From Caldalkalibacillus uzonensis (GTDB lineage: Bacteria; Bacillota; Bacilli; Caldalkalibacillales; Caldalkalibacillaceae), in NCBI RefSeq assembly GCF_030814135.1, contig NZ_JAUSUQ010000004.1:1-64000 (forward strand): a stretch of 64,000 bases of DNA. Reading direction: 5' to 3'. The position numbers were made by a program, and so were the translations under genes. Positions 26,873-34,104 of the stretch are shown here, piece after piece (positions within the stretch are counted from its first letter, which is position 1; every line of letters begins with the position of its first letter). Below the pieces are notes generated by a model, which was not told where the DNA came from, ran no database searches, and saw nothing but the letters and a program-made list of their open reading frames with translations.

Positions 26873-28043
26873 GGTTGCCGGCTCCTTGTGAAGGAATGGT
26901 GGGCAGCTCCAGAACCAGCTTATTCCCGTCCCGCTGCCAGTCTTGGTCGATCATTTTGGTCAGCTGTCTGAATATCCGTTCCCGATGGTAAACACCGAGG
27001 GCTCCGGTCAAAGGACGTGGAGTGGCTTCCCGGATGAGCACGGGAATCAGTTCAATTCTGGTGTTTCCTTCTGTATCACGTTGATACTGGACCATGACAC
27101 TCTCCCTGGTCAGGGTCCAGCCCTGATCAGCAATAAAGTTACCCAAACTGTAGAAAATCACACTGTCCTGATAGATCTCAACTGGGGCCAGCACGCCGGG
27201 ATGGTGGCCAATAATGACATCTGCTCCCGCTTCCACCATAGCCCGGGCAAATTCTGTTTGCCGGGGATGAACACTTCCGTCAAAGGCCTGTCCCCAATGG
27301 ACATGTACCACAACCAGGTCAGCCTGTTGAGCCGCTTCATGAATGAGCTCCAAAAAGTAGGCCGGGTCTGCCGGGAGTACACCGGGACGTTGCACGTGGG
27401 GAATATCCCCTGCCTCGTACACATCCGTAAAGCCCAACGTGGCCACAGTCATACCGTTCACGTGTTCTAAAGCAATCTGCTGCGCTTCCTCAATGTTTTG
27501 ACCGGCCCCGACGGTTTGCACCCTGGAGAAGCGAAATGCCTCCACTGTATCCGTCAGGCCCTGTTGCTCACCTTCCAGAACACCAGCGTTAGCCAAATTG
27601 ACCACGCTAAAATTCATCCGCTCCAGTACGCTGACAGGCTCCCGGTGATGGGTGACACTGAGCGACGGATCGGTTTTTTTGTCTTCCGTATGCAACAGGA
27701 TCGCCTGGTTAAAGTTCCCGGTGACATAATCAGCCTGTTCAAAATAAGACTGCACATAGCGGAACAGGTAGTTATAGCCTTGCTTGCTGGTGACTTCCTG
27801 AACGAAACGGCCAAAGGTGACATCCCCGACTAAGACCGCAGTCAGTTGCGGATCTCGCTCCTGTTTCACTTCGCCTGTTGCTCCGTCCTGCTGGTGTTCA
27901 TATTCTGCATCGCCAGGGAGCTGAACAGCCAGAATCACCACGGCAGTGGCCACCAGGGCAACCAGGCTGTGCTTCACCGCCTGTCTTTTTTGCTGCTTGA
28001 TCCATTTGATAAACCGTTGCTTCCAGCTTAGCTGTTTTGCCAT
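26865..28043 (-). CDS. capA: Poly-gamma-glutamate synthesis protein CapA/PgsA
   Basis: A 392-residue protein with an N-terminal basic stretch and one membrane segment (VALVATAVVILAVQL), then a metallophosphatase-like PGA_cap domain: VLVGDVTFGRF, NLANAGVLEG, VVVHVHWGQ, GADVIIGHHPGVLAPVEI and IFYSLGNFIADQ. CapA works with CapB and CapC in the membrane complex that elongates and exports poly-gamma-glutamate. It follows capC closely and overlaps the capD-like gene. Confidence 0.92.
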   Translation of the reverse strand: MAKQLSWKQRFIKWIKQQKRQAVKHSLVALVATAVVILAVQLPGDAEYEHQQDGATGEVKQERDPQLTAVLVGDVTFGRFVQEVTSKQGYNYLFRYVQSYFEQADYVTGNFNQAILLHTEDKKTDPSLSVTHHREPVSVLERMNFSVVNLANAGVLEGEQQGLTDTVEAFRFSRVQTVGAGQNIEEAQQIALEHVNGMTVATLGFTDVYEAGDIPHVQRPGVLPADPAYFLELIHEAAQQADLVVVHVHWGQAFDGSVHPRQTEFARAMVEAGADVIIGHHPGVLAPVEIYQDSVIFYSLGNFIADQGWTLTRESVMVQYQRDTEGNTRIELIPVLIREATPRPLTGALGVYHRERIFRQLTKMIDQDWQRDGNKLVLELPTIPSQGAGNRE

Positions 28044-28056
28044 AAGGTCTCACCTC

Positions 28057-28509
28057 TTACATGATCACATGATAGACCAGCATGAACACAAAGGTCAGAG
28101 CGCTCATCAACAGGGTGCTGCCTACAGTGGGAAGCACACCTTGCTTGAAAATGCCATTGGCAATCAGCCCTGGAACGATCACACCGATACCGGTCAGTTC
28201 ATGAACTTCAAAGGGAACCAGTGGATAAAAATAATCAAACAACAGCTTAAGTGTGATGCCAACGGTCATCATGGCCGCAAATTTACGCCTTCCGTACAAG
28301 ATGGTAAAGCGGCTGAGCACCTTGGCCACAATTAAGTACGTTAAAAAGCTGATCAAAAAGACAAGAACCAAAAAAACCGGTTGGTCAAAAATAAGCGCCA
28401 GATAACCGGGAACAATCAATCCTGCGGGCAACACACCCGTTTTTTCTGCATAAATGAGACTTAAAACGATACCAATAATCAGTGACATATACAAATCGCT
28501 TCCTAACAC
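28057..28509 (-). CDS. capC: Poly-gamma-glutamate synthesis protein CapC/PgsC
   Basis: A 150-residue membrane protein with four to five helices, the usual size of CapC/PgsC (149 residues). It includes the family start with EKTGVLPAGLIVPGYLALIFDQP and a GVIVPGLIANGIFKQG segment. It is part of the CapBCA synthase/exporter. It lies 11 bases after capB. Confidence 0.93.
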   Translation of the reverse strand: MLGSDLYMSLIIGIVLSLIYAEKTGVLPAGLIVPGYLALIFDQPVFLVLVFLISFLTYLIVAKVLSRFTILYGRRKFAAMMTVGITLKLLFDYFYPLVPFEVHELTGIGVIVPGLIANGIFKQGVLPTVGSTLLMSALTFVFMLVYHVIM

Positions 28510-28520
28510 TGTTTACCCTC

Positions 28521-29846
28521 CTAGCTCATGATGATGACCTTGTCTTTTTCTTGAGAAGCAGATTCCTTCTCTTCTGCTGTTTGCTCAAATGCTTGTCCGG
28601 TATGTCCGTTTTGCTCCTGTTGATGAGAGTCAACAGTCACTGCTGCTTCGCTCTGGGCTTCATCTTGTGTGATTTGAGCCTGTCTGGCTTGCTGGTGCAA
28701 GGCTTCAAACCATTCAATCAGCGGCTCCCCTGTGCCATGGATGTTGCCAACGCCATAGATAACGCGGCCGGCCAGCTTGTCCCCAATTTGTTCAATCACC
28801 TCCTCAGTTGTACAGCCGTCCAGATCCAGCATCTGTCGGGCGGGAATTTTTCCTTCTTCATAGGCCCGCCTGATTGGTCCTGTGCTTTGCCCCACCAATA
28901 CCAGGATATCCGTTTCGATATGGGGCAGAACGTCAGCGGCAAATTGTTCGGTCCGGTCTACCCGGTCAGGGCGGCAGTTCATGATCACCATGGGGTCAGC
29001 CGTGGGATAGCCCAGCTCCTGGATCCGTTGCCAGATGTTCAGTGTGGAGGCAGCATCGTTGGCTGCAAATCCATTGACAAAAAAGCTGTGATCTCCCAAT
29101 GGCAGCACACGTAAGGCGCCCGGGTCAGGATGGGCTTTCAACATGCCCCGTTTGGCTGTTTCTTCATCTATACCAAGGGCCTGAGCCACTGCCAGGGCGA
29201 TTGCTGCATTATCCGGAAAGCAAACATAAGTAAACTGGCGCAAATAATCCTCCGTTATTCTAGATGGGTCAGCCACAATCACCTGGGTATTCCTTTCCAT
29301 AGCTACCTGTTCAAAATAAGACCGATAAGGACCATCCGTAATAACCAGGTGGCCATCATAGGGAATGGTGGCCGTAAAAGCTTGGGCCACTTCATCCAGT
29401 GTAGGGCCGAGCACATCCATATGGTCTTCCAGCACATTGACGATCACCCCAACATTGGCCTGCAGCATATCCTGCTGGAAGGTAATCTGGTAGTCCGGAT
29501 GCACTGCCATGCATTCACTGACCAAAGCTTCCGCTCCCAGTTCAGCCGCTTCAGCCACCACCATTTTTTGTTCGCGAATATTGGGCCCTTCCAACCGCCG
29601 TATAATCGGTTTTTCTTCATCGGTAAACCAGTAAATCATACGGGCCGAAGTCCCTGTGGTTTTACCGACCGTTTTCAAGCCTGCTTCGGTTAATATCCCT
29701 GTGATCAATCGGGTGACGGTCGACTTGCCTCTCACTCCGTTAACATTAACGCGGATGGGGATGGCGTCCAAATTTTTTTGATGGCGCCGTTTTTCCCATA
29801 TACCCAAGCCCAATAAGATTGCTAAAAATAGAAGGATATAGAACAT
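28521..29846 (-). CDS. capB: Poly-gamma-glutamate synthase CapB/PgsB
   Basis: A 441-residue Mur-ligase-like amide ligase. It has one N-terminal hydrophobic helix, the ATP-binding loop NGVRGKSTVTRLI, TTGTSAR, AAELGAEALVSECMAVHPDYQ, NVLEDHMDVLGPT and a C-terminal NCRPDRVDRT segment. It activates the gamma-carboxylate of glutamate with ATP to elongate poly-gamma-glutamate. The last 45 residues or so are a Gln/Glu/Ser-rich tail not typical of the roughly 390-residue PgsB. It is first gene of a five-gene operon (capBCADE order). Confidence 0.94.
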   Translation of the reverse strand: MFYILLFLAILLGLGIWEKRRHQKNLDAIPIRVNVNGVRGKSTVTRLITGILTEAGLKTVGKTTGTSARMIYWFTDEEKPIIRRLEGPNIREQKMVVAEAAELGAEALVSECMAVHPDYQITFQQDMLQANVGVIVNVLEDHMDVLGPTLDEVAQAFTATIPYDGHLVITDGPYRSYFEQVAMERNTQVIVADPSRITEDYLRQFTYVCFPDNAAIALAVAQALGIDEETAKRGMLKAHPDPGALRVLPLGDHSFFVNGFAANDAASTLNIWQRIQELGYPTADPMVIMNCRPDRVDRTEQFAADVLPHIETDILVLVGQSTGPIRRAYEEGKIPARQMLDLDGCTTEEVIEQIGDKLAGRVIYGVGNIHGTGEPLIEWFEALHQQARQAQITQDEAQSEAAVTVDSHQQEQNGHTGQAFEQTAEEKESASQEKDKVIIMS

Positions 29847-29917
29847 GACGTCACTCTCCCTCTTCGATTAATCCTTCCTTTAGTTTCTCCTTCTTCTTTC
29901 GTAATAGTTCTTATTTA

Positions 29918-30019
29918 CTATTTGCATATATCCTTCCTTCCATAGGCCCGTGGCAATTGAAGCCGCCTCATGGTCACTAGCAGATTTTGAACAATGCCAT
30001 CAATGACTGCTAACGTCAA
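29918..30019 (-). CDS. Possible 33-codon leader ORF upstream of capB
   Basis: A TTG-initiated frame with GGAGGTGAG immediately upstream encodes 33 residues with a hydrophobic start and a basic C-terminal half, ending about 70 bases before the capB start. Spacing of the ribosome binding site is short and no homologue is known to me. It could be a leader peptide or chance. The surrounding 29847-30340 is otherwise free of genes and rich in AT between 30118 and 30270. Confidence 0.25.
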   Translation of the reverse strand: MTLAVIDGIVQNLLVTMRRLQLPRAYGRKDICK

Positions 30020-30138
30020 CTCACCTCCATCTTCATCTCTCCCTTGAGCAATGTATCAGCTTTCACTGCCCATTGTACTGCTGAATTGTTAACCCAGTGT
30101 TAAGATCAGGTAAAGATTACATTATAAATATTAACATT

Positions 30139-30195
30139 AAAAGTAAATATTGGCAATAACGTTAATATCAGGATGAAGAATAAAAATCCACTTTT
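30139..30195. promoter_or_regulatory. Candidate ComK box (two AT-boxes, 31-bp spacing)
   Basis: ComK binds pairs of AAAA-N5-TTTT boxes separated by 8, 18 or 31 bp. Here a perfect box lies at 30183-30195 and a box with one mismatch (AAAA-N5-TATT) at 30139-30151, with exactly 31 bp between them. It sits between the divergent capB operon and the comK-like gene. The region is AT-rich, so chance is possible. Confidence 0.35.
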
Positions 30196-30340
30196 ACTAA
30201 TTGTGACACATTTTTTTATTAATTTATTTTCATGACAGACACAAATTAATTCCGACACTTTTTTGTTAAAAGTGGGGGTCAAATTCTGATTCAGGACTTC
30301 AGCAGGTCCAAATTAGGAACAGTGGATCACCCTGGAAAAC

Positions 30341-30369
30341 TTGACCAAGAACATATGTTCGTTTATACT
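30341..30369 (+). promoter_or_regulatory. Sigma-A promoter with LexA-type box for the comK-like gene
   Basis: TTGACC at 30341-30346 and TATACT at 30364-30369 are 17 bases apart. Between them lies the perfect palindrome GAACATATGTTC (30349-30360), which matches the core of the Bacillus LexA/DinR operator (CGAAC-N4-GTTCG). A repressor bound here would block RNA polymerase. The ATG is about 30 bases downstream of the predicted transcription start. Confidence 0.7.
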
Positions 30370-30406
30370 GGTCTATACGGATATGTGTGCCAAGGAGGAA
30401 AGTACC

Positions 30407-30952
30407 ATGAAATGGCAAACGCTCGAATTTTTTGTTGCCAGAGGACAGGCGATTCTGCCCGTTAACGTACCGGGAGAAGGGGATATCGTCATGCTGGTGG
30501 ATCACCAGGGAGAGGAGTACTATGTCGGGGTGCATGCCCAAACATTTCTGAAACAGCTGCTCACCTATTTTGGGACCGATTTGCACACGTTGCGCCGCCG
30601 TTACGGTCAAGTAATCGGTAAAAAGAAAATGATTCCTTTGCCCCTGTCCAGCGGCTGGGTGCTCGCCCCATTCAACACCCGCCGTCCTATCGGCCGCCAG
30701 TCACGGACAGGCTGGATCCTGACCGAAGCGGTACAAGAGGTCCAGGAGCATGCACCTACCTTGTCTGAACTGAAGCTCCACCACTATACGGTGATGGTTT
30801 ATCATTCCAAATTGTTCTGTCAGCAGCAGTTGCGCAGCGCCCGCCTGGTCCAGCTCGAATTCGACCAGCTCCACCAGCGCCGGCCGGTAGTGAAAGAACA
30901 TCCGTGGCCCTATTCCCGCTGTATTGAACCATTTAAAAGTGACTTAAAATAA
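30407..30952 (+). CDS. comK: ComK-family competence transcription factor
   Basis: A 181-residue protein resembling ComK in length (192 in B. subtilis) and motifs: the FFGTDLHTLRRRYGQVIG block, PLPLSSGWVLAPFNTRRP (compare IFLFPTLSSTRP) and RTGWI, then YHSKLFCQQQLRSARLVQLEF. ComK is the master activator of DNA-uptake genes and binds AAAA-N5-TTTT boxes in the minor groove. The ATG follows AAGGAGGAAAG. It is the only gene between its promoter and a strong terminator. The LexA-type operator in its promoter suggests SOS control rather than, or on top of, autoregulation. The identification is by visible motif similarity only. Confidence 0.8.
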   Translation: MKWQTLEFFVARGQAILPVNVPGEGDIVMLVDHQGEEYYVGVHAQTFLKQLLTYFGTDLHTLRRRYGQVIGKKKMIPLPLSSGWVLAPFNTRRPIGRQSRTGWILTEAVQEVQEHAPTLSELKLHHYTVMVYHSKLFCQQQLRSARLVQLEFDQLHQRRPVVKEHPWPYSRCIEPFKSDLK

Positions 30953-30998
30953 CCCTTATCTAGCAACATACAATACGCCTGATCCGACCGCAGACCTT

Positions 30999-31062
30999 GT
31001 TCCTTGCCCCTTCCAATGTCAGTGTGACATCAACTTTCCCGGGAGGAGGAAAGGAACTTTTT
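30999..31062 (+). terminator. Terminator after comK
   Basis: GTTCCTT (30999-31005) pairs with AAGGAAC (31051-31057), extended by C-rich/G-rich partners and holding an inner TGTCA-GTG-TGACA hairpin, followed by five T residues. Confidence 0.7.
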
Positions 31063-31181
31063 GTTTGTACTAAAATCATTGCTACCGGCTTCGTAACACC
31101 TGTTTGCACCTGACAAGCGATTGGCCTGCTCTTTGTCCTGATCTTAGCTAACAGCGTAAAGTAAAGGTGCGCAAATAACAC

Positions 31182-31210
31182 GAGGAGCCGGCTCCTCCAC
31201 CCAGGAGGAG
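31182..31210 (+). promoter_or_regulatory. Shine-Dalgarno-sequestering RNA switch candidate before the sigma factor gene
   Basis: CTCCTCC at 31192-31198 can pair perfectly with the ribosome binding site GGAGGAG (31204-31210, 5-base loop). The same segment can pair with the upstream GAGGAG (31182-31187, CCGG loop). The two hairpins exclude each other, giving one state with the binding site hidden and one with it free. The ATG is at 31217. Confidence 0.5.
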
Positions 31211-31216
31211 AAGCAA

Positions 31217-31765
31217 ATGGGAAAAACCCCACACAGGGAGCCAGCAACTTTGCCTCCCTTTGAGCACATATATGACCAGTTTCAGCCGCTGCTCTACAGC
31301 ACATTGAAAAAATACCACATTTACCGTGACAGAGAGGATATACTGCAGGTGGGCCGCCTGGCACTGTGGGAAGCTTATGTTAATTATGATCCCAGGCAAG
31401 GTGCTTTTGCTGCCTATGCTACCCGTTATGTCCGGGGTCGCATCCTCAATTACCTGAATAGAACACATAAACAGGCCATGACTGTTCCCTTCAGTGCGAT
31501 ACGTACAGAGGATGAAGAACAGGAAGTGGAATGGCCGGATCCGGCATCTGAAGAGCTTTATCAAAGCTGTGAATGGCAAGAACTGCTGGCGATGGTCGCG
31601 CAATTGCTGTCACCTAGGGAACAACTGATTTTTCAAGAGCATCTTCTGCATGACATGTCTCTGAGTGACTTGGCTGCCCGAGAACAAGTCTCCGTGCATA
31701 CGGTCAAAACGTGGAAAAAACGGGCACTGAAAAAAATCCGCCGGGCATTGTCCCCCACTCTCTGA
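31217..31765 (+). CDS. Sigma-70 family RNA polymerase sigma factor
   Basis: A 182-residue sigma factor with region 2 (about residues 18-90: EDILQVGRLALWEAYVNYD...AYATRYVRGRILNYLNR, including the core-binding and -10 recognition helices) and region 4 (about 120-178: LSPREQLIFQEHLLHDMSLSDLAAREQVSVHTVKTWKKRALKKIR, a helix-turn-helix). Region 1 and a full region 3 are absent. It belongs with short accessory sigma factors of Bacillaceae encoded next to DUF1659/DUF2922/YvrJ genes. No anti-sigma factor is visible nearby. Translation may be controlled by the hairpin over its ribosome binding site. Confidence 0.85.
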   Translation: MGKTPHREPATLPPFEHIYDQFQPLLYSTLKKYHIYRDREDILQVGRLALWEAYVNYDPRQGAFAAYATRYVRGRILNYLNRTHKQAMTVPFSAIRTEDEEQEVEWPDPASEELYQSCEWQELLAMVAQLLSPREQLIFQEHLLHDMSLSDLAAREQVSVHTVKTWKKRALKKIRRALSPTL

Positions 31766-31837
31766 CCAATCGTGTATATAGAGAGTGCATCCCGGGATGA
31801 GAGTTTCAAAAATCAAAGGTAAAAGGAGGTTGTAGTA

Positions 31838-32065
31838 ATGGCTGTGATGAGCAATCCCTTTGACACCCGGCTAACCCTGATCTTTTATGTGGGAGATGAT
31901 GAAGAAGGCAACCCGATTGAACGCAGCAAAACGTTCTCCCGGGTTAAGCCAACAGCTGCTGATGTGGATTTGTACGAGGTGGCTCAAGCTTTAGCTAGTC
32001 TGCAAACGTACACCCTGGTTGAGACCGAACGATCTGACCGGGCCACCTTGATCAATATCGAATAA
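31838..32065 (+). CDS. DUF1659 family protein
   Basis: A 75-residue soluble protein with the DUF1659 pattern: LTLIFYVGDDEEGNPIERSKTFSRVKPTAADVDLYEVAQALASL. Function unknown. AAAGGAGG precedes the ATG. It lies 20 bases before the DUF2922 gene; these two and YvrJ recur together in Bacillaceae, often beside a sigma factor or competence regulator. Confidence 0.85.
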   Translation: MAVMSNPFDTRLTLIFYVGDDEEGNPIERSKTFSRVKPTAADVDLYEVAQALASLQTYTLVETERSDRATLINIE

Positions 32066-32085
32066 TGTAGAGGAGGTGAATCATA

Positions 32086-32304
32086 ATGGCCAAAACATTG
32101 GAGTTAATTTTCGAAAATATGGAAGGACGGGTGGTACGCCTGACACTGGAATCCCCGGTGGAGCCAGCCGACCCGGCCCTTATCTCTCAAGTGATGGACG
32201 AGATTATTGCCAAAAATGTGTTTGATTCATCCGGCGGTGACCTTGTCCAAAAGCGGGGAGCACGCCTTGTGGAACGTTATGTGGAAGACATTGAGCTTCC
32301 GTAA
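32086..32304 (+). CDS. DUF2922 family protein
   Basis: A 72-residue protein with the DUF2922 pattern: KTLELIFENMEGRVVRLTLESPVEPADPALISQVMDEIIAKNVF, ending with a predicted beta strand. Function unknown. AGAGGAGGTG is the ribosome binding site. It is probably co-transcribed with the DUF1659 gene and yvrJ, and the strand-rich size match with DUF1659 suggests a small paired complex, which is inference. Confidence 0.85.
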   Translation: MAKTLELIFENMEGRVVRLTLESPVEPADPALISQVMDEIIAKNVFDSSGGDLVQKRGARLVERYVEDIELP

Positions 32305-32337
32305 TAAACGCTGAAGGAAAGCAGGCTAAAACCAATG

Positions 32338-32370
32338 GGGAGAGGAGAGACTAATGTGTCGCCCTCTCCC
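32338..32370 (+). other. Intercistronic hairpin before yvrJ
   Basis: GGGAGAGG at 32338-32345 pairs with CCTCTCCC at 32363-32370. There is no T-run, so it is more likely an mRNA-stabilising or expression-setting hairpin between the DUF2922 gene and yvrJ than a full terminator. Confidence 0.5.
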
Positions 32371-32406
32371 TTAGCTTACTTGTTATGATGGAAAGGAGGC
32401 AAAGGG

Positions 32407-32616
32407 ATGGATTGGGTTGCGTTAGTGGCGGAGATCAGCTTTCCTATTCTGGTCACCTTTTACCTGTTAACCCGGATCGAAAGCAAGCTGGAGCAGCTCA
32501 CTTTCTCCATCCAATCTCTCACCCGGGAGGTCAGCAGCAAGACTGTTGGATTAAGTTATTCAGATAAACCGTTCCACCACACCTCAGACTCTCCGAAAAA
32601 CAGGGGAGTAACATAA
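32407..32616 (+). CDS. yvrJ: YvrJ family small membrane protein
   Basis: A 69-residue protein with one N-terminal membrane helix (VALVAEISFPILVTFYLLTRIE) followed by a short helical segment, the YvrJ pattern. In B. subtilis yvrJ lies near the sigO/rsoA sigma-factor genes. AAAGGAGG precedes the ATG. It closes the sigma factor-DUF1659-DUF2922-yvrJ set. Function is unknown; a membrane anchor for the two small soluble proteins is possible. Confidence 0.85.
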   Translation: MDWVALVAEISFPILVTFYLLTRIESKLEQLTFSIQSLTREVSSKTVGLSYSDKPFHHTSDSPKNRGVT

Positions 32617-32637
32617 AGTGATACGGAGTTAAACTGA

Positions 32638-32730
32638 ACCCGCAAGACATTCTTAAAGAAGCCCTAACCACCTTGGGCTGACTGTCAAGCAGACAGGGGG
32701 TTGTTCACCTCAGGTGCGGGCTTCTTTTTC
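32638..32730 (+). terminator. Terminator after yvrJ with competing stem
   Basis: AAAGAAGCCC (32655-32664) and GGGCTTCTTT (32718-32727) form a perfect 10-bp stem followed by TTC. The loop contains CTGTC-AAGCA-GACAG (32682-32696) and CACCT/AGGTG. In addition CCCGCA (32639-32644) can pair with TGCGGG (32715-32720), competing for the same GGG, which gives an attenuator-like layout. Confidence 0.65.
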
Positions 32731-33064
32731 TCTTATCCATTCTTTGAACTCTCTTTTTTCCTGATCAGTGACCAGTTTCTTTTGTATACCCTGGATGAAG
32801 CCAGTCTTTTCCTGTCCTTTCAAACCCCAATGCCTTAATGACGTCACTGGCCTGTGCTGACCCATTGATAATCAGATCGATATCATGCGTTGTGTATTGT
32901 TGCAAGGTATAGATTTCAATCGAAAGACCGCCAACGATAATCGGCCTAATCTGCTGCTGTTCAAGAAGTTCCGTCAGAATGGCATCCGTCGTCAACATGC
33001 GCTCAAATTTTGGCTTACCCTTCAGCTTGAGCAACTCCTGCCTAGCCTCTTGTAAGTTTATCAA
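32710..33064 (-). pseudogene. MNT-like nucleotidyltransferase (DUF6036-like), truncated
   Basis: The intact N-terminal 99 residues include the nucleotidyltransferase pattern IIVGGLSIEIYTLQQYTTHDIDLII (Gly-Gly followed by Asp-Ile-Asp). Relatives are about 170-190 residues and continue into a third catalytic strand, absent here: the frame stops at 32765 right after WLHPGY. In a shifted frame the sequence continues to 32710 with a charged helix (KREFKEWIREKE) resembling a normal C-terminus, so an internal deletion with frameshift is likely. Its start lies 23 bases inside the upstream small gene. Such proteins occur in toxin-antitoxin-like pairs, but activity here is doubtful. Confidence 0.55.
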
Positions 33065-33302
33065 TCTTCAGCACCCTGCTTTCTTTATCATACTCAACTT
33101 TTGCGCTCTTGCGTGCCTCATCCATCATCCGCTTGGCGATTTGATCCAGCACTCTGGTCTCATCCGGATGACGAGGACGGTTACGTTTCATTTTCCAGCC
33201 TTGTGCTTTGGAGCGCATCCTAAACTTAGTGACAGCATTATCCACGTCCACTCTTCTCTTTTGGACCCTCTCTTTTATCTGTTCCAACGTTAGTTCTCTC
33301 AT
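33042..33302 (-). CDS. Small basic protein of unknown function
   Basis: An 86-residue, strongly charged protein (many Arg and Lys), predicted helical, ending in a short strand (YDKESRVLKIDKLTRG). I do not recognise a family. It overlaps the start of the nucleotidyltransferase gene by 23 bases, so the two were translated together and probably worked as a pair, in the way of an antitoxin or adaptor with its enzyme. That is inference from arrangement only. Confidence 0.55.
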   Translation of the reverse strand: MRELTLEQIKERVQKRRVDVDNAVTKFRMRSKAQGWKMKRNRPRHPDETRVLDQIAKRMMDEARKSAKVEYDKESRVLKIDKLTRG

Positions 33303-33460
33303 TGCTTTTCGTCCTTTACTTTTTCTATATTATACCATATTCCAATCAAACGGACACCTTAAGTGTTCCTCTGTGTAAAAGGTAATAATAATTCAAGAAA
33401 TAGTGAGAAGTGTTCCACTGCAAACGGGAATTGACATTGATTTTTGGAAAGGAGATACAT

Positions 33461-34012
33461 ATGTTTCTTCATCAAATCGAAGAGGATTTGGAACTCAGGT
33501 TACTGCAATTGTATCATGCTGACGAGCTGTTTCGACTGGCCGACTGCAACCGTCCACATCTACACAAATGGCTTCCCTGGCTCGATTTTACGATATCCGT
33601 GACACACGCCAGGGATTTTATCAAAACCACTCTGCAGCAATATGCCCATAATGGCGGATTTAAATGCGGTATCTGGTATAACGGTGAATTAGCAGGCTTG
33701 ATCGGTTACCATAAGATTGATTGGGCCAATAAAAATACAAATCTTGAATATTGGATTGGAAAGTCTTTTTCCGGTAAAGGCATCATGACCAAGGCATGCC
33801 GGGCGATGGTGGACCACAGCTTTACCCACTTGAAACTTCATCGGATTGAGATACGTTGCGCGGTGGAAAACAAAAAAAGCCGTGCGATTCCAGAACGGCT
33901 GGGATTTGTATTTGAAGGCATTATTCGGGAAGCGGAGTGGCTGTATGACCACTATGTGGATCATGCGGTTTACGGGATGCTGGACAGGGAATGGAAACCT
34001 GTCAACCGGTGA
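33461..34012 (+). CDS. GNAT N-acetyltransferase, RimJ/RimL-like
   Basis: A 183-residue GNAT protein: LRLLQLYHADELFRLADCNRPHLHKWLPWLD at the N-terminus, a central GLIGYHKIDWANKNTNLEYWIG and the acetyl-CoA region FSGKGIMTKACRAMVDHSF, then HRIEIRCAVENKKSRAIPERLGFVFEG. It resembles YdaF/RimL proteins that acetylate protein N-termini or small amines. ATG at 33461 follows AAAGGAG. It stands alone between the nucleotidyltransferase pair and a terminator. Substrate unknown. Confidence 0.88.
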   Translation: MFLHQIEEDLELRLLQLYHADELFRLADCNRPHLHKWLPWLDFTISVTHARDFIKTTLQQYAHNGGFKCGIWYNGELAGLIGYHKIDWANKNTNLEYWIGKSFSGKGIMTKACRAMVDHSFTHLKLHRIEIRCAVENKKSRAIPERLGFVFEGIIREAEWLYDHYVDHAVYGMLDREWKPVNR

Positions 34013-34104
34013 TAAACTTGCCGATTTCGACAACATTTCCCGGGAAAAAGTGACGACAAAACAGTGGATTTAACAGTTTTCAATCAATCTGTTGTCAAAT
34101 ACAA

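Noticed and set aside
25250-28335. Several 110-175-codon plus-strand frames over the capsule genes
   Set aside because: They lie opposite capD, capA and capC, which have family motifs throughout; no start signals.
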